Shown piece after piece: positions 1 through 8,350 of a stretch of 64,000 nt of DNA. Position numbers and translations under genes: made by a program. The DNA comes from Pleurocapsa minor GSE-CHR-MK 17-07R (GTDB taxonomy: Bacteria; Chloroflexota; Anaerolineae; Aggregatilineales; Phototrophicaceae): positions 1 to 64,000 of the forward strand of contig JAHHHY010000004.1 of assembly GCA_019359125.1 (NCBI GenBank), written 5' to 3'. Position 1 is the stretch's first letter, and each line of letters begins with the position of its first letter. The notes below the pieces were generated by a model. That model had not been told where the DNA came from and searched no databases. It saw nothing but the letters and a program-made list of their open reading frames with translations.

Positions 1-129
<129 letters not shown>

Positions 130-221
130 GGCAGACTCACAGCGTTTTCATGCCCCGCTGCATCGTTTTTCAGGCGTCTGTGTTGTGATGGGTATGCATA
201 CATGGCACAGCCAGGCGGGGC

Positions 222-635
222 ATGATGGGCATTGAACTCTATTGGGATGATGCTGAACGGCGCGACGTCTTTCTCGTCGAAATCGAGGGGAAATGGACGT
301 ATGACGAGCTGTGGGACACCCTGCGCAAAATCAAAAAAGTGACCGATAAATCGCCCATCACGCTGGGCGCGATTCTGGATTTGTCACGCGGCACGACCGT
401 GCCCGGTGGCACCATCTTCACGCAGGAGGCCTTCAACCAGGCCCGTGAAATTCTGAAATTCGGCCAGGGCGGCACCGGCCCGATCGTGATTGTCGGCGCC
501 AACGGCTTTATGCGCTCGGTGTTCAACACGCTGTCCGGGCTGGATCGCTCGGCGGTGATGAAGGTGCGCTTTGCCGACAGCGCCGAGGAAGCGCGGCGCA
601 TGATTCGGCGTGAGCTGGGCCATTCGGTGGTGTAA
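222..635 (+). CDS. Conserved small protein, STAS/SpoIIAA-like fold suspected
   Basis: A soluble protein of 137 residues with no signal peptide or membrane segment. The alternation of predicted strands and helices (VFLVEIEGKWTYDELWDTL, then AILDLSRG, then PIVIVGANGFMRSVF) and the short length resemble STAS or SpoIIAA-like domains, which act as partner-switch or membrane-associated regulators. No catalytic motif is visible. Two adjacent ATG codons (222 and 225) follow a GGCGGGG ribosome-binding-like stretch at 213-220; either could be the start. It stands alone, convergent with the minus-strand gene that ends 4 bases after its stop. The family assignment is a guess from secondary-structure pattern. 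Confidence 0.6.
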   Translation: MMGIELYWDDAERRDVFLVEIEGKWTYDELWDTLRKIKKVTDKSPITLGAILDLSRGTTVPGGTIFTQEAFNQAREILKFGQGGTGPIVIVGANGFMRSVFNTLSGLDRSAVMKVRFADSAEEARRMIRRELGHSVV

Positions 636-639
636 CGCG

Positions 640-1389
640 TCAGGTGCCGGTCAGCAGCAGCGCATCCTGCAGCTGCACGCGCGCCGCTTCCATCATCATC
701 GCTTCCACATCGGCCAGCAGCGCCGGGGCGATATGCGCCCACAGCTCGCGCTGCATCAGCGCGGCGTCATCCAGCATGGCCCGAAATTCCGGCACGGGGA
801 TGCGCACGCGCGGGCAAATCACCTCAAGCGTCTCGCTTTTGCCGGTCGGCGGCATCTGCCGGGCGATCAGCGCCTGCCATTCATGCAGAACCGCATCGGG
901 GATGAACGGACACCAACCGTGCGGCGACGCATCTGCCAGCAGGCGAGTCGTCTCATCGCGCAGCAGGCGTTCGTCGCGCTCATCCATGCTCACCAGCAGC
1001 AGATGCAGCGCGATGAAGCGCTGTTCGCGGGTGCCCCAGTCGCGCTGGGCAAAATGCGGACGCGTCATATGCAGCGTCCAGATTTCGTCCATGCCCAGGT
1101 GGGCGGCATAGCCCGCCGTGAATGCGTGCGCGTCAGCAGAAGTCGCCTCAAGCAGGGCGGGATAGCGTGCCAGCATCACGCGATACGGATGCTCGGTAAT
1201 CTCGCGCTCATAGCTGTAGAAATGCGTGTCTTCGCGGGTCATGCTGGCGATTGTCTGCGCGTCAGCGGCGATGCTGCCCAGCAGATAGGCGGGCAGATGC
1301 GTGGCCAGAAAGTCGCGCGTGCTGGCGGGCAGCGCCAAATCGACGGCCAGCCGCTGGGCGTAGGCCAGATGGGTGAACGGCGTCGGCAT
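640..1389 (-). CDS. Zinc-dependent phospholipase C-like protein
   Basis: A 249-residue soluble protein with the layout of the bacterial zinc-dependent phospholipase C-like family (Zn_dep_PLPC). It starts with TPFTHLAYAQRL, where the His is a likely metal ligand. LPAYLLGSIAADAQTI follows (small-residue loop with Asp), then DTHFYSY, then AFTAGYAAHLGMDEIW, the usual helix with His and Asp ligands. No signal peptide is visible, so a cytosolic location is likely and true phospholipase activity is unproven; many family members are uncharacterised metal hydrolases. It lies 3 bases after the lipoprotein esterase gene on the same strand, so the two are probably co-transcribed. Confidence 0.75.
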   Translation of the reverse strand: MPTPFTHLAYAQRLAVDLALPASTRDFLATHLPAYLLGSIAADAQTIASMTREDTHFYSYEREITEHPYRVMLARYPALLEATSADAHAFTAGYAAHLGMDEIWTLHMTRPHFAQRDWGTREQRFIALHLLLVSMDERDERLLRDETTRLLADASPHGWCPFIPDAVLHEWQALIARQMPPTGKSETLEVICPRVRIPVPEFRAMLDDAALMQRELWAHIAPALLADVEAMMMEAARVQLQDALLLTGT

Positions 1390-1392
1390 GAT

Positions 1393-2400
1393 TTACGGGC
1401 TGGGCTCCATGCACGATGGCAGATTATTCACATTGCGCGGCCAGTTCGCGGCATAAAAGCTGAGATACTCGCTCACATGCGCGGACCAGTAGGCTTCGTC
1501 GTGCCCGCCATCGGGATAAATATTGTAGTTGTGGGCGATGCCGCGCGCGGCCAGCCGGCTGCTGAACAGCTCCAGCGTGGTGCCTGCCGGGTCGGCAGCG
1601 GCATTGTCCAGATACATGCGCAGATTCGCCTGCGGCAGGAAAGCATCGTTGGAGGCCAGCGCCAGCGGGCTGACCGTATCGGGCGCCTCGGCAGCATCCA
1701 GGTACGCGCTGTGTCCGCCAACCGCGCCGAACAGGTCGGGATGGCGCAGCGCGACCGAATAGGCCCAGAAGCCGCCGCGTGAAATGCCGCCGATCGAGCG
1801 ATAGTCGCGGTTGGTAATGACGCAGAAATCGCGCTCGATGGCCGGGACCAGCTCTTCCAGCAGCACCTGCTCAAACGACGGGTCGGGCACGAACTGGTCA
1901 GCAATGCCGATGCTGCCGATTTCCGGCATGACCAGGATCATCGGGCTGAGCGCGCCCAGCCGCATGCCCTGCTCCAGCGCCTCGACCACGCCGACTGCCC
2001 CCCAGGTGGTTTCGTCCTGGCGCAGGCCGGGCAGCAGGTAGACGACCGGATAGCGCTTCTGAAGCTGCTGATAGCACGGCGGCACGTATACGCGATAGCG
2101 GATCTGCTCGTTGGCAATGTCGCTGCTGAACTCGTCAAATTCGATCACCTGGCCCGGCTGGGTCACACACGGATCAGGCGTCGCGGTCGCGGTGGGCGTG
2201 GCCGTTGGCACATCCGTGGGGGTAGCGCTGGGCAGCGGTGTGCTGGTCGGCGGTGGTGTATTGCTGGGTTCTGGCGTCACAATAATGACAACAGCCGTAG
2301 GCGTGGGAAACGGCGCCAGCGGGTCGCAGGCGGCCAGCAGCAGGGCAGCGATGGCCGCGCCTGTCATCAGCATGGATCGCAATAGTCGGGGGGAATGCAT
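1393..2400 (-). CDS. Lipoprotein esterase (alpha/beta hydrolase, EstD/feruloyl-esterase type)
   Basis: The N-terminus is a lipoprotein signal: a basic start, a hydrophobic stretch and the lipobox LLAAC near residue 25, so the mature protein should be anchored outside the membrane. A Thr-Pro-rich linker (about residues 38-76) follows, then a putative esterase domain of the esterase D/feruloyl esterase type. The nucleophile elbow is GGISRGGF (G-x-S-x-G), YLLPGLRQDETTW forms the oxyanion region, and YPDGGHDEAYW holds the likely catalytic His. The substrate is unknown. Start: a GTG at 2403 directly precedes ATG at 2400; a GGAG lies about 12 bases upstream of the ATG. First gene of a two-gene minus-strand unit. 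Confidence 0.85.
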   Translation of the reverse strand: MHSPRLLRSMLMTGAAIAALLLAACDPLAPFPTPTAVVIIVTPEPSNTPPPTSTPLPSATPTDVPTATPTATATPDPCVTQPGQVIEFDEFSSDIANEQIRYRVYVPPCYQQLQKRYPVVYLLPGLRQDETTWGAVGVVEALEQGMRLGALSPMILVMPEIGSIGIADQFVPDPSFEQVLLEELVPAIERDFCVITNRDYRSIGGISRGGFWAYSVALRHPDLFGAVGGHSAYLDAAEAPDTVSPLALASNDAFLPQANLRMYLDNAAADPAGTTLELFSSRLAARGIAHNYNIYPDGGHDEAYWSAHVSEYLSFYAANWPRNVNNLPSCMEPSP

Positions 2401-2481
2401 CACGAATCTGCTCCAGATGACGCTGGGAAATGCTGAACACTTACAGCAATTCTGACGCCCATAAACGGGAAAGCGACCCCC

Positions 2482-2487
2482 ATTATA
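2482..2487 (-). promoter_or_regulatory. Candidate -10 box for the esterase/PLC-like operon
   Basis: The minus strand reads TATAAT here, about 80 bases upstream of the esterase start, in the AT-richer divergent region (2404-2595) shared with ftsK. No good -35 hexamer is seen at the right distance. The ftsK promoter is not clear; TACACT at 2556-2561 is a possible -10 on the plus strand. Confidence 0.4.
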
Positions 2488-2595
2488 CCCATTACGCCGC
2501 CTGTTTCATTTAGAACTTTTGTGCTAATCTAATGCGAAATTCAGACAAACAGTGGTACACTCTTAAAGCAAGCGCGAACCGGTCAGAGGGATGCC

Positions 2596-5500
2596 ATGGC
2601 AAGTCCATTTTCAGACGACCTGGACGACGATAAGCCCAGAAAAAAAGACTTCGAAGACGAAGACGATGATCTCGACGGTGGCCCTTTCAGCCGCGGGAGC
2701 TCGACTGGCGCGCGCGTGAGTGGTGCTGGCCTTCCATCAACCCCTGCGCGGCCCGGCCCGCCCGCGCCGCCGCCATCGGGGGGTGGGGGCAGCGTCCCCA
2801 GCCCGATACGCTCGGCCGGATCACCACCGCCATCTGCCAGCCAGCCGCCGCGGCCACCGGGAAACAGCCCGTTTTCGTCGCCCGGCTCCGGCTCGTCCGG
2901 CGGCGGAGGCTCGTTTGGCGGTCAATCAGCGCCGCCCCGTCCATCGGGGTCGGGCGTCAATCCATACCCCGGCTCGTCCGGCGGTTCAGGCGGTTCATCA
3001 GGCGGCGGCTCATTTGGCGGCACGCCGTCTTCGCCGCAGCGTCCGCCCCCGCCCGGCGGCGGGACGGGTGCGCCACCACCCAGTAACCCCAGCGGCGGCG
3101 GCTTCAACCGTCCGTCCGGGCCGCCCACCTCCGGCGGCAGCTCATTCGGCGGTTCGCCCAGCTCGCCTCCGTCACCTTCCTCCCAGCCTCCGGCCCGCAA
3201 AGAAGAGCCGAAGAAGGAAGAAGGCGGACGCGGTGGCTTTGGCATGCCGTTTGGCAAAAAAGACGACAAGAAAGACGATAAACCAAGATCAGACGACAAG
3301 ACCGGCGGCCTGCTGGACAAGCTGCCCTTTGGCCGCAAAGACGACAAGCCCGCGGCCTCCGCCCAGGGCAAGCCAGTCACGCCGCAGCGCAAAGACGACG
3401 GGTCGTCTGCGGGCGGTGGCGGCATCGGCGGCAGGCTCGGCGGATTGTTTAACCGGGGCGACAAGCAGGACGACAACAAGCCGAAACCAGCCGCGTCATC
3501 CTCAGCATCACCGATGGGCTCCAGCAGCAGCTCCAGCAGTTTTGGGTCTGCACCGCGACCGGGAACCAGCGGGGGCATGCCCCCGCCAAAGCCCGGCGCA
3601 CCTGCTGCTAAACCGGCGGGCAAAAAGGCAGAAGGTGGCGGTCTGTTTGGCCGCCTGCGCGGCATGCTGCCCGGCCAGGGCGGCGCCCAGAGCAAGCCCG
3701 CCAGCAAGGCATCCTCGCGCACAGCGCGTGACGGACGCTTCCTGGAAATCAAGCCGATCAGCCTGCAGGTGGACAAAGCCGCCGAGATCATCGGACTGGC
3801 GCTGGCCATCAGCGGCATCGTGCTGGTGCTGGCCAGCCTGTCGCCCACCGAAGGGTCGATTCCCTACGTGGTGAGCGACTTCCTGTCGTACTGGTTCGGC
3901 TGGGGCTCGGTCATCGTCGCGCTGGCAATGGTGCCCGCGGGCATCTGGCTGATCACGCTGCGCGTGGGCCAGGAAACGCCGCAGATCGCACTGGGGCGCA
4001 TCCTCGGCCTGCTGCTGCTGTTCTTCAGCGCGCTGGCCGCCATGCAGTACTATGACGCGCTCAGCTATCCGCCCGGCCAGAACCAGACTTTCGCCGAATA
4101 CATGACCGCGCTGCGCACCGTGCTGCTGCCGCTCTCGGCCGAATTTGGCCGCGGTGGCGGACGCATCGGCGGCGAGATTTACTTCCAACTGGTGAACAAT
4201 TTCAGCGAAGTCATTGGCTTTGTGGTGCTGCTGGGCGTGCTGCTGATCGCGCTCATGGTGACTTTCAGCATCAGCGCGCAGGAAGTCATCGCCATCCTGA
4301 TCGGCAACGGCCGCAACATGCGCGACTCGTTCCAGCGCCGCCGCATGGCGATGGTCGCCGCGCGCAACGAGCGCCTGGCGCAGGCCGCCGCTTTGACCGC
4401 CGCGACGGCTGTCTCGGTCGAGACTGAAGCACTTCCTGCCGGCGCGAAATCGCCTGCCCTGCCGTCACCCGCGCCCGCCACAGCCGCCGCCGCGCCCGTC
4501 CAGCACGCGCTGGATGCGGCCAAGCCGGAAGAACGCAGCATCCCGATCACGCTGGGCGGCCGCACATTCAACACGCCGTTCTCTGACCAGGGCGAGCTGG
4601 TGCCGGTGGGCGGCGCAGCGGCATCTGCGCCCAAACCGGCCGTGCCCGTCCCGCCCGTCCGGCCAACGGCACCATCCACCGACAAGCCAGCGGCCTCTGC
4701 AGAGAAACCGGCCGATAAGCCGGGCGAAAAACCCGCGGAAGGCGACGCCGCCAAAGGCGGATTCTTCAACCGCATGCGCAATGCCGTGCCGACGATTGGT
4801 ACGGTCGCCGCCGGTGCTGCCGCCGCTGCCGCCAAAGCCACAGCCGACGCGCTGACGGTGAATCCGGAACAGGAACTCGGCACGCCCGCCGAAAAACCCG
4901 CCGACTCGCCCAGTCGCTTTGGTGGTCTGGGGGGCATCTTCAAGCGCGGTGATGCCGCGGCCCGTCCTGAGGACAAACCTGCCGACAAGTCCGCCGCAAA
5001 ACCGGCCGATGCGCCCGCCGACAAACCCGCTGTCGGTCCGCTGAATCCGGCCGCGTCGCTGGGCAATCCCGCCGGGCAAGCCCCGGCACCAGCGCCTGCT
5101 GCGCCGCCGCCTTCCCCATCACGACCAGGCATTCCTCCGCTAAGCGCACCCGCCGCTGGGGGTTCCTCGCGCTTTGGCGAAATCCTGGGCGGAAGCAGTA
5201 ATCCATCCTCTGCGGCCCCGGTCGCGCCGAGTCCATCGCCGTTTGGCGAGAAGCCAGCCGGGGCAGGCGAGGCGCAGTCCGAAGCCGACAAGCCCGTCGC
5301 GCCGCGCCCGGCCCCGGCGTCACCGCTGGGTGCGCCGCCTGCGCGCGCGCCGTTTACGCCCAATCTGGGCACGGCCCGCCCGTCGCCAGCCGATGACGAT
5401 GAAGACGACGACGAGGACATCGAAGATGCTGTCCTCAACGACGAAAAGCCAGCCATTGACCCGAGCAAACGCGTCTCGCTGTTCGGGACGAACGAACCGC

Positions 5501-8109
5501 TCAGCAAGCCGGCCGTTTCTACCCCGCCAGCCACCGGCATGGCCCCGGTGCGCCCGGCCAGCGCCTCCGCGCTGAATCGCCCGGCGTCGCGCGATATCCC
5601 GCTGGATGACGAAGATGATGAGGATGCAGACGACGCGCCCGTCACGCCCGTGCGCAAAGATCCGGCAGCGCCCGTCCCCACGCAGAAGCGCGAAGGCGAA
5701 GACTGGTCCAGCCTGCCGCCCGCCCGCCCACGCGGCGCGATGGATCCGCCGGAGACAGCCAGGCCGGCTGTTCCTCCGCCAGCCGGGAGTACACCGCGTC
5801 CGTCTCCATTTGGGTCACCGACGCCTCCGCTGCCGCGCCCGGACGCGCCTAAAGCGCCGGAAGCACCCAAGGCTGGCGAGCCGATCCCTGACTTGCAGTC
5901 ACGCCTGAACGCGCTGCGCAGCATGAACACAGGCGCTCCGCGTCCGCCGGATGCCCCGCGCCCCGGTGAAGCGCCGCCGCCAGCCGGCAAGCTGATCGAC
6001 CCGCTGCGCTCGTCAAGCGTGTTTGGCAAGCCTGCCGATGACAAACCGGCAGAGCGCCCGGCCGAAAAGCCCACCGAAAAATCGGACGATGAAGCGAAAT
6101 CGTCCGGCGCGGGCAATGTCGCCGCCGCTGCCGCCACCGCCGGGGCAGGCGCGCTTAACAGCCTGTTTGCCGGGCTGGCGAACCGCAAAGAGAAAGAAGA
6201 AGATGCTGGGAAGCAGGACAAGCCTGCCGCCCCGGCACAGACACCCCCGGCCCCGGTGAATGCGCCGCCGCCCGCGGTGATGCCGCCCCCGGCGCGCACC
6301 TCCACGCCGTCGTCCGCGTTTGGCAAGCCGAAGGAAGACATCGTCGACCCGAACAGCGCGATGGCGACCTCGCGCGCGGCCAATGATCCCGGCGTGAAGC
6401 CGTATTCGCCCACGCAGGCCCTCAACGAGACGCTCAATCGCGGCGCGATTCCCGCGGGCCAGGTGACGACGCCGTCGCAGGTGCCGCCCGCTGCCAGCAA
6501 ACCGCCCGCCCCCGCGCCGTCAGCCCCGCCGCCGAAAAAGGCGCGCAAGGAATGGCGCACACCAGACCTGACCGAGCTGCTCTCGCCCGGGCTGGACCAG
6601 GAGCTGGACAAGGCCGCGCTGGTGCGCCGCGCCAAGACGATCGAGGACACGCTGGCCAGCTTTGGCGCGCCCGGTCGCGTGGTCGAGGTGCGCACGGGCC
6701 CGGTGATCACCCAGTTTGGCGTGGAACCGGACTATGTGGAAAGCCGCGGCGGCAAGAAGGCCCGCGTGAAAGTCAGCACGATTGCCGGGCTGGACAAAGA
6801 CCTGCAGCTGTCGCTGGGCGCGAAAAGCATCCGTATCGAAGCGCCCGTGCCCGGCAAGGGGTATGTGGGCATCGAAGTGCCGAACGAAAAGCCGAGCGTG
6901 GTCAAGCTGCGCGACGTGATGGAGTCGAGCGAATTTCAGCGCATCAAGAGTCCGCTGGCGATTGCGCTGGGACAGGGCGTGGACGGCACACCCGTCGCCG
7001 CAGATCTGGCCTCGATGCCACACATGCTGATCGCCGGCACGACCGGTTCCGGTAAATCGGTGGCCGTGAATACGATCATCGCCAGCATCCTGCTGCGCAA
7101 TTCACCCGACCGCGTCAAGCTGGTCATGATCGACCCGAAGCGCGTCGAGCTGACCGGCTACAACGGCATCCCGCATCTGGTGGCCCCCGTAGTGGTCGAA
7201 GTCGAGAAGGCCGTCGGCGTGCTGAAGTGGCTGACCCGCGAAATGGACGAACGCTATCGCCGCTTCTCGCTGGCTGCCGCGCGCAATATCGAGGATTTCA
7301 ACAAGCACCTGACGGCTGGCGAGCCGCTCATGCCCTACATCGTCGTCATCATCGATGAGCTGGCCGACCTGATGATGCTGGCCGCTGACGACACCGAAAA
7401 GATGATCACGCGCCTGGCCGCGCTGGCCCGTGCGACCGGCATCCATCTGGTGATCGCCACGCAGCGCCCGTCGGTCGACGTGGTAACGGGCCTGATCAAG
7501 GCGAACTTCCCGGCCCGCGTCGCCTTTGCGGTGGCGGGCGGCGTGGACAGCCGCGTCATCCTGGACCAGCCCGGCGCTGAAAAGCTGCTCGGCCGTGGTG
7601 ACATGCTGTTCATGAGCGGCGATGCACCCGCACCTGCGCGATTGCAGGGCGTGTTCGTCACCGACACTGAAATCGGCAATATCACGCGCTTCTGGCGCAA
7701 CCAGCTCACCGACGACGACCTGGCCAACCAGGGCAAGCCGATCCTGTCGCAGTTCGCGCTGGACGAAATGGCCGAAAAGCAGGAGCGCAGCACCAGCGTG
7801 AGCAAACAGTGGGCGCCCGGCGGCAATAATCGTCCGTCGGCCTCTGGCTGGGACCGTGCCGGCAGCTTTGGCGAGGACGACGACGAGATTGATGATGATA
7901 TGCCGGACAGCGACGAGGACGAGCTGTACGAGCGCGCCGTCGACCTGGTGCGGCGGCAGAATCGCGCCTCGACCTCGCTGCTCCAGCGCCACTTCAGGAT
8001 CGGCTATACGCGTGCCGCCCGCCTGATGGACGTGATGGAAGCGCGCGGCATCGTCGGCCCGCCCGTGGACGGCGCCAAGCCGCGTGAGGTGCTGCCGAAG
8101 CGGTTTTAG
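2596..8109 (+). CDS. ftsK: DNA translocase FtsK/SpoIIIE with very long disordered linkers
   Basis: FtsK pumps DNA through the closing division septum and helps resolve chromosome dimers. This copy is 1837 residues, about twice the usual length. Residues 1-390 are Gly/Pro/Ser-rich and disordered. Four membrane segments follow (about 396-416, 430-455, 466-485, 536-560). A second disordered linker (about 590-1310) is rich in DKPA/EKPA repeats and acidic patches. The motor begins near 1316 (TPDLTELL, FtsK alpha). Walker A is GTTGSGKS with K1487, and Walker B is IVVIIDELAD with D1587/E1588. The C-terminal gamma winged helix spans about 1775-1837 (LYERAVDLVRRQNRASTSLL). ATG at 2596 is preceded by CAGAGGG at the right distance. 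A strong hairpin terminator follows. The motor looks fully intact; the added length is all in linkers. Confidence 0.96.
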   Translation: MASPFSDDLDDDKPRKKDFEDEDDDLDGGPFSRGSSTGARVSGAGLPSTPARPGPPAPPPSGGGGSVPSPIRSAGSPPPSASQPPRPPGNSPFSSPGSGSSGGGGSFGGQSAPPRPSGSGVNPYPGSSGGSGGSSGGGSFGGTPSSPQRPPPPGGGTGAPPPSNPSGGGFNRPSGPPTSGGSSFGGSPSSPPSPSSQPPARKEEPKKEEGGRGGFGMPFGKKDDKKDDKPRSDDKTGGLLDKLPFGRKDDKPAASAQGKPVTPQRKDDGSSAGGGGIGGRLGGLFNRGDKQDDNKPKPAASSSASPMGSSSSSSSFGSAPRPGTSGGMPPPKPGAPAAKPAGKKAEGGGLFGRLRGMLPGQGGAQSKPASKASSRTARDGRFLEIKPISLQVDKAAEIIGLALAISGIVLVLASLSPTEGSIPYVVSDFLSYWFGWGSVIVALAMVPAGIWLITLRVGQETPQIALGRILGLLLLFFSALAAMQYYDALSYPPGQNQTFAEYMTALRTVLLPLSAEFGRGGGRIGGEIYFQLVNNFSEVIGFVVLLGVLLIALMVTFSISAQEVIAILIGNGRNMRDSFQRRRMAMVAARNERLAQAAALTAATAVSVETEALPAGAKSPALPSPAPATAAAAPVQHALDAAKPEERSIPITLGGRTFNTPFSDQGELVPVGGAAASAPKPAVPVPPVRPTAPSTDKPAASAEKPADKPGEKPAEGDAAKGGFFNRMRNAVPTIGTVAAGAAAAAAKATADALTVNPEQELGTPAEKPADSPSRFGGLGGIFKRGDAAARPEDKPADKSAAKPADAPADKPAVGPLNPAASLGNPAGQAPAPAPAAPPPSPSRPGIPPLSAPAAGGSSRFGEILGGSSNPSSAAPVAPSPSPFGEKPAGAGEAQSEADKPVAPRPAPASPLGAPPARAPFTPNLGTARPSPADDDEDDDEDIEDAVLNDEKPAIDPSKRVSLFGTNEPLSKPAVSTPPATGMAPVRPASASALNRPASRDIPLDDEDDEDADDAPVTPVRKDPAAPVPTQKREGEDWSSLPPARPRGAMDPPETARPAVPPPAGSTPRPSPFGSPTPPLPRPDAPKAPEAPKAGEPIPDLQSRLNALRSMNTGAPRPPDAPRPGEAPPPAGKLIDPLRSSSVFGKPADDKPAERPAEKPTEKSDDEAKSSGAGNVAAAAATAGAGALNSLFAGLANRKEKEEDAGKQDKPAAPAQTPPAPVNAPPPAVMPPPARTSTPSSAFGKPKEDIVDPNSAMATSRAANDPGVKPYSPTQALNETLNRGAIPAGQVTTPSQVPPAASKPPAPAPSAPPPKKARKEWRTPDLTELLSPGLDQELDKAALVRRAKTIEDTLASFGAPGRVVEVRTGPVITQFGVEPDYVESRGGKKARVKVSTIAGLDKDLQLSLGAKSIRIEAPVPGKGYVGIEVPNEKPSVVKLRDVMESSEFQRIKSPLAIALGQGVDGTPVAADLASMPHMLIAGTTGSGKSVAVNTIIASILLRNSPDRVKLVMIDPKRVELTGYNGIPHLVAPVVVEVEKAVGVLKWLTREMDERYRRFSLAAARNIEDFNKHLTAGEPLMPYIVVIIDELADLMMLAADDTEKMITRLAALARATGIHLVIATQRPSVDVVTGLIKANFPARVAFAVAGGVDSRVILDQPGAEKLLGRGDMLFMSGDAPAPARLQGVFVTDTEIGNITRFWRNQLTDDDLANQGKPILSQFALDEMAEKQERSTSVSKQWAPGGNNRPSASGWDRAGSFGEDDDEIDDDMPDSDEDELYERAVDLVRRQNRASTSLLQRHFRIGYTRAARLMDVMEARGIVGPPVDGAKPREVLPKRF

Positions 8110-8143
8110 GCGGAGAGAGAGTTAAAAGTTAAAAGGCGAAAGT

Positions 8144-8186
8144 TAAAAGGAGGGGTTGGCCGTAAATTGGCCAACCCCTCCTTTTA
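8144..8186 (+). terminator. Perfect 18-bp stem-loop downstream of ftsK
   Basis: Left arm 8144-8161 and right arm 8169-8186 are exact reverse complements (18 bp) around the 7-base loop GTAAATT; the arms end in AAAAGG/CCTTTT, giving a U-rich 3' side. It sits 34 bases after the ftsK stop. Just before it, the octamer GTTAAAAG occurs three times (8121, 8128, 8142), the third entering the stem. Confidence 0.75.
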
Positions 8187-8292
8187 TGTGTGCATGCAGG
8201 CCGGGCGCCAGCAAAAAGACAGGTCATTGTCACCAGCCAGGTCCGCCGAACATCCCGCGTGTTATTCCTAACCTCACGAGTCTGGAACTGTA

Positions 8293-8313
8293 GGGGCGGC
8301 TTGCGAGCCGCCC
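8293..8313. repeat. Dispersed GGGC...GCCC palindrome, copy 1
   Basis: TAGGGGCGGCT-TGCG-AGCCGCCC: an 8-bp perfect stem with a TGCG centre and the TAGGGG flank seen at other copies in this window. It lies between ftsK and the TPR/SH3 gene (8110-8350), which otherwise holds only the ftsK terminator. Confidence 0.7.
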
Positions 8314-8350
8314 AGAACAATTTTCGGCCAGCCCAGCTCTCATCAACCCC

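Noticed and set aside
4179-6710. An 843-residue open frame on the minus strand inside ftsK
   Set aside because: It is a shadow of the GC-rich, Pro/Ala-rich ftsK linker: composition is low-complexity Gly/Ala/Ser, it has no start signal, and the plus-strand frame encodes clear FtsK domains on both sides.
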